This document shows positions 29,401 through 38,188 of a DNA stretch of 64,000 nucleotides, one piece after another. Made by a program: the position numbers and the translations under genes. The DNA is from Planctomycetota bacterium (GTDB taxonomy: Bacteria; Planctomycetota; B15-G4; SIAN01): the NCBI GenBank assembly GCA_016795285.1, contig JAEUIC010000025.1, positions 248,001-312,000 on the forward strand, in the 5' to 3' direction. The notes below the pieces were generated by a model. It made no database searches and was not told the origin of the DNA. It saw only the letters and a program-made list of their open reading frames with translations. Positions within the stretch are counted from its first letter, which is position 1, and each line of letters starts with the position of its first letter.

Positions 29401-29526
29401 GGCGTCCTCGACTTCCTGCGCGAGCGAGCAGCCGGCGACCGCCGGAGCGACCGCCAGCGCGAAGGGGGACGCGAGCAGGAACGCGAGGGCGAAGGGCCAG
29501 GCGAACCGGAGGCGGTGGACGCTCAT
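26401..29526 (-). CDS. Exported TPR protein with peptidase-MA (gluzincin) metallopeptidase domain
   Basis: 1041 aa from ATG 29526. A signal peptide (FALAFLLASPFALAVAPAVAG, followed by Cys, so possibly a lipoprotein) precedes an N-terminal TPR solenoid (about 60-430). A peptidase-MA-like domain (about 440-690) has the zinc motif HELAH at about 564-568 and the downstream glutamate in LTEGISVHEE. A second TPR solenoid (about 700-1040) follows. An unusual Gly/Arg-rich linker (about 835-865) splits the second repeat array. The protein is likely outside the cytoplasm; substrate unknown. It starts 22 bases after moaE. Confidence 0.82.
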   Translation of the reverse strand: MSVHRLRFAWPFALAFLLASPFALAVAPAVAGCSLAQEVEDADALAELKLYEAAIARGQFGRDTAEPLDEYLEEFPRSVRARALRATLERRRGLYEEAAADLARAKEGPFPDLATKVAWGSAAFDLAFERGDWRAAREALDFATATAGGEPAEPPSRAPSLVPSALAPLHSRRIVLDCATGRRKEAADHYARTLKDAPEAARDAGFALEAARALVALRRHEAAAEKLVPLDRYLRETNDPRHADCLVLLGRTYRVGHSGGDNLPALAALRDALKLDRNSIDAQVELARARIFRFETGEADEAIRAALAVHDRHPDAWAVRAEILLFDQRAAESLAAAERALHENPVHAAARSVKVAALWILGRKAEAEALLEALAAAQSDDGEHVGRIADLLAYLYRFREAIPIYRRSLQHEPTWSYSSVGLARCLVNTGDLRGAREAMKEFRRTDRVPYALADNVSIALDRLAGFVEVRRGTFTYVMHPLDAPVLVPLLEEVYGHAWPDLCKRWDFDLRREVRIECFPHHPDFSARTVGFTGFGALGVCFGDVFTLISPRSELRGNFEFDTTAVHELAHVVTLGLSQNKVPRWLTEGISVHEEHRYAATADREMDLELFHYWKSGEIVPVRELNRIFGGPKILFGYFQGGLLCDFLVELRGESVLVAMLREFAQDKETPEVVQSVLGMSCEQLDLQFLAWLERARLGGMKVQATYTEQGRRRLLDRVRASEAPPAELLAQVAWAYHSANRPIDRDDFLNQALTRDPRLPTARFLLAERALQARRNDEALREYEAGLAAGGEEFFALLRYVQLYAEKQGLGGRAGGRRGRPAAAHGDVTEEAAGAAPAPLDDAGRALREELLGLLARAKACFPRYVAEGNPYLLRSRLLRELGRDDEAFAELEAFCQIEGSDVQARQALARRALERSDWEAARRWLNDLRMIDPFDRVVWRDLARCERQLKQPARALALLEVALQIDPSTEADYDPAVAAAGAAAGLAPGDARLRAELLLDIAELHHQAGDAALAKRAVQQARELAPELPRLLEVDRDLGD

Positions 29527-29548
29527 GCGATGCGATTCCTCAAGCGCT

Positions 29549-30004
29549 TCAGCCCCCCTCCCGCGGCCGGAACGAGCCCGGGTCACCGACCCACGCCGTA
29601 CCGTCGCGGAACTGCTCCTGCTTCCAGATCGGCGCCCGCGCCTTGATGGCATCGATCACGTAGCGGCACGCGGCGAACGCCTCGACGCGATGAGGAGCCG
29701 CCGCCACGACCGCCACCGACGCCTCGCCGAGCGGGCAATCGCCGAGCCGATGGAGCGCCGCCACGCGCGCCCCCGCGAACTGCGCTTGCGCCTCGGCGAC
29801 GATCGCCGCGATCGCAGCATCGGCCATCTCGGGGTACGCCTCGTAGCAGAGGAGGTTCACCTCCTTGCCCTCCGAGTGGCGCCGCGCCGTGCCGAGGAAG
29901 GTGCAAAGCGCCCCCGCCTCGACGCTCGCCACCCGCGCGACGAGCGCGTCGACGTCGATGCGGGTCCGCGTCAGATGGGGCGTCGCCGCCGCCTCGTTCG
30001 CCAT
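29549..30004 (-). CDS. moaE: Molybdopterin synthase catalytic subunit
   Basis: 151 aa, standard length. Conserved features include GALCTFLGTARRHSEGK near the N-terminus, LCYEAYPEMA, the HRLGDCPLGEASV segment and the active-site motif IKARAPIWKQE with its lysines. Together with MoaD, encoded 7 bases upstream, it converts cPMP to molybdopterin by adding two sulfurs. Confidence 0.95.
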   Translation of the reverse strand: MANEAAATPHLTRTRIDVDALVARVASVEAGALCTFLGTARRHSEGKEVNLLCYEAYPEMADAAIAAIVAEAQAQFAGARVAALHRLGDCPLGEASVAVVAAAPHRVEAFAACRYVIDAIKARAPIWKQEQFRDGTAWVGDPGSFRPREGG

Positions 30005-30010
30005 GCCCGT

Positions 30011-30271
30011 TCACCCACCCGAGACCGGCGGCAGCAGCGCCACCTCGTCGCCGTCTTCCAACGCCTCGTCGCGCCGCGCGAGCGCCCGGTTGCGCGCCAC
30101 CGTGAACGGGACCTCCCGCAGGAACGGGTAGTCGCGCTCGAGCCGCGCGAGCAGCGCGTCGATCGTCAGCGCCGCCGGCAGCTCGGCCAGCCGCCGCTCG
30201 CGTACGCCGGCCCGCTCGGCGAGGCCGGCGAAGAGGAGCACGCGGACGGCGATCTCAGAACGGGAGGTCAT
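30011..30271 (-). CDS. moaD: Molybdopterin synthase sulfur carrier subunit
   Basis: 86 aa ubiquitin-fold protein ending in the diagnostic Gly-Gly (LLPPVSGG), which is thiocarboxylated and donates sulfur. DGDEVALLPPVSGG is the family C-terminus. The start ATG 30271 lies inside the 3' end of ssb (17-base overlap), close to an AGGAAG motif. Paired with moaE. Confidence 0.9.
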   Translation of the reverse strand: MTSRSEIAVRVLLFAGLAERAGVRERRLAELPAALTIDALLARLERDYPFLREVPFTVARNRALARRDEALEDGDEVALLPPVSGG

Positions 30272-30761
30272 CTTCCTGCGCTTGCGAGGGCGGGCCGTCG
30301 TGGCGCGTCGCACCGCCGCCGCCCCCACCGCCGCCGCCGCCATCGAACGCGTCGGGCGGCGGGCCGCCCTGGTCGCCTTCGTCGGTCTGCTGCGGACGGC
30401 CGCCGCCTTGGCCGCTGCCCTGGCCGGCGAGGAACTGGAAGTTGTCGGCGTTCACGCGGAAATCGCGCCGCTTCTGCCCCTGCTTGTCGGTCCAGTCCTG
30501 CATCTGGAGGCGACCTTCGACGAAGAGCTCCTTCCCCTTCGACGTGTACTTCTTCACCGTCTCGGCGCTGCGGCCCCAGACGTTCACGTCGATGTAGAGG
30601 ACCTCTTCCTTCTTCTCGCCTGGGCCGTCGCCTTGCCGCTTGTAGTAGGTGTGGTTGACCGCCATGCGCAATTGCGCCACCGCCATCCCGCTGGCCGTGT
30701 AGCGCAGCTCGGGGTCCTTGGTGAGGCGTCCGATCAACAGGATCTTGTTCAGCTCTGCCAT
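30255..30761 (-). CDS. ssb: Single-stranded DNA-binding protein
   Basis: 168 aa. The OB-fold domain (1-110) begins MAELNKILLIGRLTKDPELR and includes VNVWGRSAETVKKYTSKGKEL. A Gly/Gln-rich linker (about 112-155, with a run of ten glycines) leads to the acidic tip DDLPF that recruits partner proteins. It protects ssDNA in replication, repair and recombination. Its 3' end overlaps moaD, so a replication gene heads the moaD-moaE group. Confidence 0.97.
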   Translation of the reverse strand: MAELNKILLIGRLTKDPELRYTASGMAVAQLRMAVNHTYYKRQGDGPGEKKEEVLYIDVNVWGRSAETVKKYTSKGKELFVEGRLQMQDWTDKQGQKRRDFRVNADNFQFLAGQGSGQGGGRPQQTDEGDQGGPPPDAFDGGGGGGGGGGATRHDGPPSQAQEDDLPF

Positions 30762-30809
30762 GGGCGGGCTCCTTCAAGTCGCGGGATCTTACGAGGCGCG
30801 CTCGATGCG

Positions 30810-30856
30810 CAAGCGGCCGCTTGGAAGTCGTCGCTCGTCGCCGCTGGTGACCATCG
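30810..30856. promoter_or_regulatory. 14-bp palindrome plus block shared with the Minf_1886 upstream region
   Basis: CAAGCGGCCGCTTG at 30810-30823 is a perfect palindrome about 50 bases upstream of ssb. It is followed at about 30826-30852 by a block nearly identical to one upstream of the Minf_1886 gene (about 13752-13778). Both blocks have the same orientation relative to the gene. A regulatory role is inferred from position only. Confidence 0.35.
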
Positions 30857-30889
30857 ACGGCGCCGCCGGCCCGCTCCCCGGCGCCCGTC

Positions 30890-31732
30890 TCACCCCTGGC
30901 GGCCGGAGACGATCCGTCCGATCGAGCCGAGGTCGTTGTGGATCGCGACATCGCGCAGGCCGGCGGCGCGGAACTGATCGCGCGCGACGCCCGCCTGCCC
31001 GGCCCCCACCTCGATCGCGAGCCACCCGCCCGGCCGGAGCCGCTCGCACGCTTGCGCGATCAGCCGCGCGCGGAACGCCGCCGCGCTCTCGAAGCCGGGG
31101 GTGAGCGCGAACCACGGCTCGTACTTGACGATCTCGCTCGGCAGCCCCGGCCAGTCGAGCGGCTCGACGTAGGGCGGATTGGCGACGATCGCGTCGAAGC
31201 GCGCCGCCGGGGCGAGCCCGGTGAGCAGGTCGCTGCGGACCAGCTGCAGCCGCGAGGCGACGCCGTGGCGCGCGGCGTTCTCGCGCGTGCAGTGCAGCGC
31301 GTAGGGGGAGAGGTCGAGCGCGACGACGGTGCGCACGGCCGGCCGCTCGGCCGCGAGCGTCACGCCGAGGATGCCGCTGCCGCAGCCGACGTCGGCGATC
31401 CGCCCGGCGACGCCCGCCGCGAGCGCCGCCTCGATCAGCGTCTCGCTGTCGGGGCGCGGGACCAACACGCCGGGGATCACGCGGAAGGTGCGGCCGAAGA
31501 AGTCGCGCGCGCCGAGCAGCAGCGCGACCGGCTCGCCGGCGAGGCGGCGGACGGCGAGGTGGCACGCCTGCGCGACGACCGCGGACGATGCGACCTCGCG
31601 GCCGCGCACGATCAGCCGCTCGCGCGGGAAACCGGCGGCGGCGGAGACCAGGAGCTCCGCCTCGAGGGCGGGCGAATCGACCTGGCCGCGCAGCCGCTCG
31701 CGCAGCCGCGCGGCCAGGTCGTCAAGCGTCAT
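30890..31732 (-). CDS. prmC: Peptide chain release factor N5-glutamine methyltransferase
   Basis: 280 aa. N-terminal helical domain, then a Rossmann methyltransferase: PRPDSETLIE (92-101), SAM-binding ADVGCGSGILG (113-123) and catalytic NPPY (185-188). PrmC methylates the glutamine of the GGQ motif in release factors. The target gene prfA is encoded 750 bases upstream on the same strand, with one membrane-protein gene in between. Confidence 0.95.
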   Translation of the reverse strand: MTLDDLAARLRERLRGQVDSPALEAELLVSAAAGFPRERLIVRGREVASSAVVAQACHLAVRRLAGEPVALLLGARDFFGRTFRVIPGVLVPRPDSETLIEAALAAGVAGRIADVGCGSGILGVTLAAERPAVRTVVALDLSPYALHCTRENAARHGVASRLQLVRSDLLTGLAPAARFDAIVANPPYVEPLDWPGLPSEIVKYEPWFALTPGFESAAAFRARLIAQACERLRPGGWLAIEVGAGQAGVARDQFRAAGLRDVAIHNDLGSIGRIVSGRQG

Positions 31733-31750
31733 GGAAGGAGAGCGGCTCGT

Positions 31751-32380
31751 TCAGCGACGACGCGCCGCGGGAGCCGGAGCGGGGCCCTTCTTCTTGCCCG
31801 AGCCGACCAGCGCCACGATGAAGCTGAGCGAGAAGGTGGTCGAGCCGATCAGCACCAGCAGCCACCCGGCGCCGACGTGGGTGAAGTAGGAGTTCCAGAA
31901 GCGGATGTCGCCCCACGCCGCGCCCGGCACTGCCGTCGCCGCGTGCGCCATGTCCTTGTCCTTCCAGTCGAAGCCGAGCTTGGCGGCGCCGCCCTGCGCG
32001 ACCACCGTCCAGGCGCCGACCGCGATCATGATCATCAGGATCAGCGGCCAGAGCTTCACCTTGCGGTACTTCATGCACCACCAGTACTGCGCGGCGATCA
32101 GCACCGAGAAGAAGCCGATCAGCGCGCCGAAGAAGGTGTCGGTGCCCGACGGGCCCATCAGCGCGCGGTTGAAGGTGTCGGCCTTCCACTCGGGATGCGA
32201 CGAGGTGAACGGGAAGAGCACGCCGATGGCGCACGCCATCGCGCACCAGAAGAAGCGGTAGAGGCGCGGGTCGGCCGGCTGCGGACCGCTCGGCCCCATC
32301 GCCATCTGCTGCTGCGGTGCAGCAGCGAAGTTGGCGGCGGGCGCGGCGGCTTCGACTTCCTGGAATTCGTCAGCGCTCAT
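31751..32380 (-). CDS. Hypothetical membrane protein between prfA and prmC
   Basis: 209 aa from ATG 32380. A cytosolic-looking Ala/Pro/Gln-rich N-terminus (1-37) is followed by about four membrane segments: about 41-58, 84-102, 110-128 and 178-198. The C-terminus is basic and Ala/Pro-rich (KKKGPAPAPAARRR). I do not recognise the family. It sits 18 bases before prmC and 100 after prfA, so it is likely cotranscribed, although no link to translation termination is apparent. Confidence 0.7.
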   Translation of the reverse strand: MSADEFQEVEAAAPAANFAAAPQQQMAMGPSGPQPADPRLYRFFWCAMACAIGVLFPFTSSHPEWKADTFNRALMGPSGTDTFFGALIGFFSVLIAAQYWWCMKYRKVKLWPLILMIMIAVGAWTVVAQGGAAKLGFDWKDKDMAHAATAVPGAAWGDIRFWNSYFTHVGAGWLLVLIGSTTFSLSFIVALVGSGKKKGPAPAPAARRR

Positions 32381-32480
32381 TCGGGGCCTCTCTCCTGGTT
32401 GGCCGTGGCGGCCGTTCGGGTTCGTGGTTCGGGTTGTAGTCGCGAAGCGCGCCGCGGTCGCGGCGCCGGCTCGGGGTCGC

Positions 32481-33635
<1,155 letters not shown>

Positions 33636-33656
33636 CGCGTTCGGGGTCGCGCGGGA

Positions 33657-33890
33657 TCAGGCCGTCGGCTTGGCTTCGGGCTTCGACCCGTCGCCCTTGC
33701 CGTAGCGGCGCAGGAACTTCTCGACGCGGCCGGCGGTGTCGACGAACTTCTGCTTGCCCGTATAGAACGGGTGGCACGCCGAGCAGATCTCGACCGTGAT
33801 CTTCGGCTTGGTGGCGCGCGTGGTGAACGAGTTGCCGCAGCCGCAGCTCACGGCGCACTCGACGTACTTCGGGTGGATGTCGGCCTTCAT
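33657..33890 (-). CDS. rpmE: 50S ribosomal protein L31 (zinc-binding type)
   Basis: 77 aa from ATG 33888-33890 (MKADIHPKY). The zinc ligands of the C+ form are present: Cys16 and Cys18 in SCGCGNSF, and Cys36 and Cys39 in [13 protein letters not shown]. The C-terminal extension ([13 protein letters not shown]) is lysine/proline-rich. First gene of the rpmE-prfA-prmC group. Confidence 0.96.
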   Translation of the reverse strand: MKADIHPKYVECAVSCGCGNSFTTRATKPKITVEICSACHPFYTGKQKFVDTAGRVEKFLRRYGKGDGSKPEAKPTA

Positions 33891-34006
33891 GTTCGCTTCG
33901 ACCTCGTGAGTCGCGGGCGCACGGCGTTCGCCGCCGCGCGTATCCGCGGGATGTTGTTGCAACGGTTCGGACGGGACGGCAGGTCGGACCAGTTCGGCGC
34001 GTGGCG

Positions 34007-34513
34007 CTACGCGTCCTCGCCCGGGACGAGGTCGCCGATCCAGCTCGGCAGGTCGATGGTGTCGCCCGCCTTCACGCCGTGCGCGGCGAACCACCCCTGC
34101 GTCATCTCGAGGGCGAGGCGCACCGGCGCGTGCGAGGCGTGGCCGGTCTCGTCGAACGGCTCCATGTCGTCGATGTTGACGATGCGCCCCTTGCCGTCGG
34201 GGAGCTCCTCGAGGAAGGCGATCGAGAGCGGGATCGCCGTGTTGCGCATCCAGAAGTTCAAGATGCGCGGCGCCGGGTAGACGAAGAGCATCCCGTGGTC
34301 GGTCGGCAGCGCCTTGCGGTGCATGAGGCCGAGCTGGCGGGTGTCGCTCTTGTCGGCGACCTCGACGATCACCTTCTTGCCGCCGAGCTCCATCACCTTG
34401 CCGACGTCGTGCGCCTGCAGGGGCTGGTACTCGTGCTGGCAGCCGGTCGCCACGAGGGCGGCGCAGGCCGCCGCGAGGGCGAGGAACGTTCCGCGTACTG
34501 CTTGCATGGTCAT
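34007..34513 (-). CDS. DUF192 domain lipoprotein
   Basis: 168 aa. N-terminal signal with a lipobox-like end (AALVATGC, Cys at about 25), so probably a lipoprotein. The DUF192 domain (about 45-165) has the typical [21 protein letters not shown] and [14 protein letters not shown] segments. The family is widespread, mostly exported and of unknown function. It is a single gene; two adjacent ATG starts (34513, 34507) are possible. Confidence 0.88.
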   Translation of the reverse strand: MTMQAVRGTFLALAAACAALVATGCQHEYQPLQAHDVGKVMELGGKKVIVEVADKSDTRQLGLMHRKALPTDHGMLFVYPAPRILNFWMRNTAIPLSIAFLEELPDGKGRIVNIDDMEPFDETGHASHAPVRLALEMTQGWFAAHGVKAGDTIDLPSWIGDLVPGEDA

Positions 34514-34545
34514 GCGACCCCGTCGGCCCCGGGAAAAGGGCGCGG

Positions 34546-34574
34546 ACGATACGGCCCCCCGGGCGCTTTGACAA
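34546..34574 (-). promoter_or_regulatory. Probable sigma70-type promoter of the DUF192 gene
   Basis: On the minus strand TTGTCA (34569-34574) and TATCGT (34546-34551) are separated by exactly 17 bases, ending 33 bases before the ATG at 34513. One and two mismatches respectively to the consensus boxes. It is the clearest promoter-like pair I found. Confidence 0.45.
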
Positions 34575-34600
34575 TCGAGCGGCCGGGGGCGCCCCGCCGC

Positions 34601-35230
34601 TCAGCGCCCGAGCGGCCGAGCGAACGGCTCGGCGAGCCGCTCCACCAGCCGCTCGGCGAGCGCCTTCACCAGCGCCACCGGCAGGCCGACCACGTTGTCG
34701 ATCGCCCCGTCGATCCGCTCGACGAAGCGCGCCGCCCCGCCCTGGACCGCGTAGGAGCCCGACTTGCCGTGCGGCTCGCCGCTCGCCACGTAGGCGGCGA
34801 TCTCGTCGGGCGCGAGCGGCCGGAAGCGGACGGTCGTGGTGGCGACCCCGTCGACGCCGCGCAGCCGCCCGCCCGCCGCATGGAGCAGCGCGACGCCGGT
34901 GTGGACGAGGTGGGCGCGGCCGGCGAGGCGCGCCAGCATCCGCCGCGCGTCGTCGTCGTGCTCCGGCTTGCCGAGCAGCTCGCCGTCGAGGTCGATCACC
35001 GTGTCGGCGGCGAGCAGCGTCCCCTGCGCGCCGCGCGCCGCGACCGCCACCGCCTTGCGCCGCGCCAGCACGCGGACCGCTTCGGCGAGCGGCCCCGCCG
35101 GCGGCGTCTCGTCGACGTCGGCCGGGAGGACGGTGAACCGCTCAGTCACCTCCGCCAACAGCTTCTTGCGCTGCGGGGAGCCCGAGGCCAGCACCCACGG
35201 GGCGAGCGAGTCGGCGGAGGATCCGGTCAC
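34601..35230 (-). CDS. Maf family nucleoside triphosphate pyrophosphatase
   Basis: 209 aa from GTG 35230. The N-terminal [12 protein letters not shown] motif, [23 protein letters not shown] and the [13 protein letters not shown] segment are characteristic of Maf proteins, which hydrolyse non-canonical or free dTTP/UTP/CTP to the monophosphate. The last ~20 residues are extra and Arg/Leu-rich. The 5' end overlaps the upstream TPR lipoprotein gene by 89 bases; a shorter start is not obvious because LASGSPQR lies only 14 residues in. Confidence 0.9.
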   Translation of the reverse strand: MTGSSADSLAPWVLASGSPQRKKLLAEVTERFTVLPADVDETPPAGPLAEAVRVLARRKAVAVAARGAQGTLLAADTVIDLDGELLGKPEHDDDARRMLARLAGRAHLVHTGVALLHAAGGRLRGVDGVATTTVRFRPLAPDEIAAYVASGEPHGKSGSYAVQGGAARFVERIDGAIDNVVGLPVALVKALAERLVERLAEPFARPLGR

Positions 35231-35969
35231 CTTGCTCTTCCAACAGGCGCGCGGCCTTCAACTCGGCGGAGCGCCGGGTCGGGTCGAGCGCGAGGGCGCG
35301 ACGATAGCCGGCGAGCGCCGCCTCCTCGTGGCCGGTGCAGTGGAGGAAATCGGCGCACGCCTCGTGCAGCACCGCCTCTTGCGGGAAGCGGTCGCGCGCG
35401 CGCTCGAAGAGGACGAGGCCGCGCGCCGGCTCGCCGGCGTAGAGCAGCAGCGGATGGAGCAGCTCGTAGAGCGCGACGTCGGCGTGGCCGGCCGCTTCGA
35501 GGCGCAGCAGGCGCGCCAGCGCGTGGTCGAGTTCGTGGTGGCGCAGCTCGAAGCGGGCGCGCAGCAGGTTGGCCGCCACGTCGTCGGGCGCCACCGCCAG
35601 CGCCGCATCGAGCGCCTGCAACGCGCCCGGCTCGTCGCCTTCGGAGAGCAGCAGCTGCGCCACCGCGAGTTGCACCGGCACCATCCGCGGCGCCAGCGAC
35701 GCCGCCTCGGTCAGCAGCGCGCGCGCCTGCGCTCGCTGGCCGAGCCCTTGCGCGATGCGGCCGCGCAGGAAGAGCGAGAGCGCTGCGGAGTCGTCGGCGG
35801 CGACGTTGCCGCCGGCGCCTTCGCGCGGCGAGGCGACGGCGAGCCCTTCGGTCGATTCGCGTGCGCCGCCAGCGGCCGGCGACGGCGCGTTCGAGTGGCA
35901 GCCGAAGAGGAGCGCGGTGGCGCCTGCCCATGCGAGCGCCGCGAGCCGCTGCCACGCCTGCTGCTGCAT
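35142..35969 (-). CDS. TPR-repeat lipoprotein
   Basis: 275 aa from ATG 35969. The N-terminal segment ends in a lipobox (ATALLFGC, Cys about 24). Residues 60-260 are tetratricopeptide-type helices with repeated 34-residue periodicity (for example ALQALDAALAVAPDD and AALAGYRRALALDPT). No catalytic motif. The 3' end runs 89 bases into maf in another frame. The C-terminal ~20 residues ([16 protein letters not shown]) do not look like TPR, so a shorter true protein or an error near the end is possible. The 303-base gap upstream (35970-36272) has no gene I can support. Confidence 0.65.
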   Translation of the reverse strand: MQQQAWQRLAALAWAGATALLFGCHSNAPSPAAGGARESTEGLAVASPREGAGGNVAADDSAALSLFLRGRIAQGLGQRAQARALLTEAASLAPRMVPVQLAVAQLLLSEGDEPGALQALDAALAVAPDDVAANLLRARFELRHHELDHALARLLRLEAAGHADVALYELLHPLLLYAGEPARGLVLFERARDRFPQEAVLHEACADFLHCTGHEEAALAGYRRALALDPTRRSAELKAARLLEEQGDRILRRLARPVGAGLGLPAAQEAVGGGD

Positions 35970-36272
35970 CCGCGACTCCACGCCTTCGAGGAGCGGGCCC
36001 GCGCGAACCTCGCGAGCGCCGCGCGCGGCTGAAGCAGCCGCTGCGCCTCGGGAGTACCACTTCCCTTCCGCTGCGCCCCGGGGCGAGCGGCGCGAATCGG
36101 CCGATCGGGAAGGAGTTTCCGGCGCCGCGGCGCGCCACCGCCTCAAGGACGGTGGCACGTTCGAGCGCGCGCGGCGCGGCCGGCCGGGGGAGCGGCCGCT
36201 TGTCGGCTCGCGGCGAGCGGCCTAGCGTCGCCCCTTCCGCGTGTCGCTGGCCGCGTCCTTCCGGAGTCCGCC

Positions 36273-38012
36273 ATGTCGATCGTCGCCGGTTCGAGCCTCC
36301 TCCTCGCCGCGCTCCTGCCACCGCAAGCCGGCGCGCCGCACGCTCCGCTCGCCCCGCCGGCGCCGCTCGCGCCGCACGCGGCCGAACCGACGGCGGCCGG
36401 CCAGACGGTGCGCGATCGGCTGCTCGTCAAGCTGGCGCGCGGCCATGCGGTGGCGGAGCTGCGCGAGGCGGTGGCGCCGCTCGGCGCGACGCGCGTGAAG
36501 GCGGTCTTCACCCGACCGCCGCGCGGCCGCAAGGACGAGGCGAGCGCGAACGCGCTCGGCATCGATCGCTGGCAGCGCGTCGAGTTCGGCGGCCCGCGCG
36601 CCGACCTCGCGGCGTTGCGCGAGCGGCTCGCCGCGTCGCCGCTCGTCGAGGTGGCCGAGTTCGATCGCACCGTGCTGCCGGCCGTGGTGCCGAACGATCC
36701 CGACTACGTCGGCTCGCAGTGGGACCTGCAGCCGGGCAAGTGCGACGCCGAGACGGCGTGGAACACGGTCACCGGATCGAGCGCGCGGATCGTCTGCGTC
36801 ATCGACACCGGCGTCGAGGTGACCCATCCCGACATCGTCGCGAACCTCTGGGTCAATCCGGGCGAGATCGCCGGCAACGGGATCGACGACGAGGGCAACG
36901 GCTTCGTCGACGACCTGCACGGCTACAACTTCGAGTCGGACAACGCCGACGTCGGCGACAGCTGGCCGCACGGCATGCACGTGAACGGCACGATCGGCGC
37001 CGACACCGACAACGCGACGCAGGTCGCCGGCATCAACTGGGACTGCCAGCTGATGCAGGGGAAGATCTTCCAGTGGCCGAACGGCACCTGGGAGGCGGGC
37101 GCCGCGGCGACCGTCTACGCCGTCGACAACGGCGCTTCGATCACCAACAACTCGTGGGGCGACACGGTCGCCGGCCCGCAGGTCTTCGTCGACGCGATGG
37201 ACTACGCCGAGGCGAACGACGTGCTGCAGGTCGCTGCCGCCGGCAACCAGGGCGACACCAACCCCTTCTGGCCGGCCTACTACGACGAGTTCCTGTCGGT
37301 CGCGTCGACCAACAGCGGCGACGGCCGCAGCTGGTTCTCCACCTACGGCGACTGGATCGACATGTCGGCGCCGGGCGAAGGGATCTGGAACCTCTGGGTC
37401 GGCGGCGGCGCCGCGTCGCTCTCGGGCACCTCGATGGCCTCGCCCCACGTCGCCGGCGCGGCCGCGCTGGTGCGCACCGTGAACCCGCAACTCTCCGCGC
37501 ACGAGGCGCGCCTCGCGCTGCGCCTCGCCAGCGATGACCTCGGCACGCCCGGCTACGACAACGACTACGGCTTCGGCCGCCTCGACATCGCGCAGGCGGT
37601 CGCCGCCGCGCGCGCGATCACGCTGTCGAAGCAGGATGCCGCGCGTCCCGACTCGATCACCGTGACGCTCGACGCGCCGAGCGAAGCGGGCATGTACCAC
37701 GTGCTGCTGGCCGGCATGGCGGGCAGCGACCCCGGCATCCCGCTCTCCGAGTACGACCCCACCGACGCGCGCACCTTCCCTCTGAACGACGACCTGCTGC
37801 TGAACCTGATCGCCGCCGACCCCTTCTTCCCGCTGCTGCCGAACTGGTTCGACCTGCTCGACAACAACGGCCAAGCGACCCGCACCTTCACGGTGCTGAA
37901 GGGGAAGTTCTTCAAGGACGAGCGCTTGAGCTTCTGCTTCTTCACCCTCGACCCGGCGGACCTGAGCAAGGTGCGGTTCGTGTCGGCGGCGGTGAGCTGC
38001 GAGGTGCATTGA
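36273..38012 (+). CDS. Secreted subtilisin-family (S8) serine protease
   Basis: 579 aa. Signal-like N-terminus and Ala/Pro-rich stretch (1-43), then an inhibitor-like propeptide (about 44-140). The catalytic triad is visible: Asp178 in VIDTGVE, His233 in PHGMHVNGTI and Ser387 in SGTSMASPHVAG. The oxyanion Asn is probably in the AAAGNQG segment. The C-terminal ~130 residues, rich in Phe and ending in VSCEVH, form a beta domain that I do not recognise, possibly an adhesion or sorting domain. HGMH replaces the usual HGTH. A Ca-type loop (NGIDDEGNGFVDD) sits after the Asp motif. Confidence 0.92.
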   Translation: MSIVAGSSLLLAALLPPQAGAPHAPLAPPAPLAPHAAEPTAAGQTVRDRLLVKLARGHAVAELREAVAPLGATRVKAVFTRPPRGRKDEASANALGIDRWQRVEFGGPRADLAALRERLAASPLVEVAEFDRTVLPAVVPNDPDYVGSQWDLQPGKCDAETAWNTVTGSSARIVCVIDTGVEVTHPDIVANLWVNPGEIAGNGIDDEGNGFVDDLHGYNFESDNADVGDSWPHGMHVNGTIGADTDNATQVAGINWDCQLMQGKIFQWPNGTWEAGAAATVYAVDNGASITNNSWGDTVAGPQVFVDAMDYAEANDVLQVAAAGNQGDTNPFWPAYYDEFLSVASTNSGDGRSWFSTYGDWIDMSAPGEGIWNLWVGGGAASLSGTSMASPHVAGAAALVRTVNPQLSAHEARLALRLASDDLGTPGYDNDYGFGRLDIAQAVAAARAITLSKQDAARPDSITVTLDAPSEAGMYHVLLAGMAGSDPGIPLSEYDPTDARTFPLNDDLLLNLIAADPFFPLLPNWFDLLDNNGQATRTFTVLKGKFFKDERLSFCFFTLDPADLSKVRFVSAAVSCEVH

Positions 38013-38152
38013 TGCCGCGAGCGGCCGCGTCGGACGGCCGTCATCGCCCCCGCACCGCAGCGAGCGCGTCGCGCACCGCAACGCGGGAATCGACTTCGAG
38101 CGCCGCGTCGTCGCCGGTTTCCCCGGGCGGCGGCGCTCGAGATTCGACGCTA

Positions 38153-38188
38153 CTCATGACGATGAGTAATTTAACTCAACGTCATGAG
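38153..38188. promoter_or_regulatory. 36-bp AT-rich palindrome covering the start codon of the DUF4143 ATPase gene
   Basis: CTCATGACGATGAGT (38153-38167) and ACTCAACGTCATGAG (38174-38188) are inverted repeats with a single mismatch in 15 bases, separated by AATTTA. The ATG of the downstream gene (38184-38186) is inside the right arm. TAATTT at 38167-38172 is a good -10 candidate, with TTCGAC 18 bases upstream, which would give a leaderless or nearly leaderless message. No Shine-Dalgarno is visible. It looks like an autoregulatory operator and is the most AT-rich patch in the neighbourhood. Confidence 0.65.

Noticed and set aside
25126..29646. Very long plus-strand open frame opposite the TPR and DnaA-like genes
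   Set aside because: Low-complexity Arg/Ala/Gln/Leu composition, typical antisense frame in high-GC DNA; the minus-strand genes have recognisable domains.
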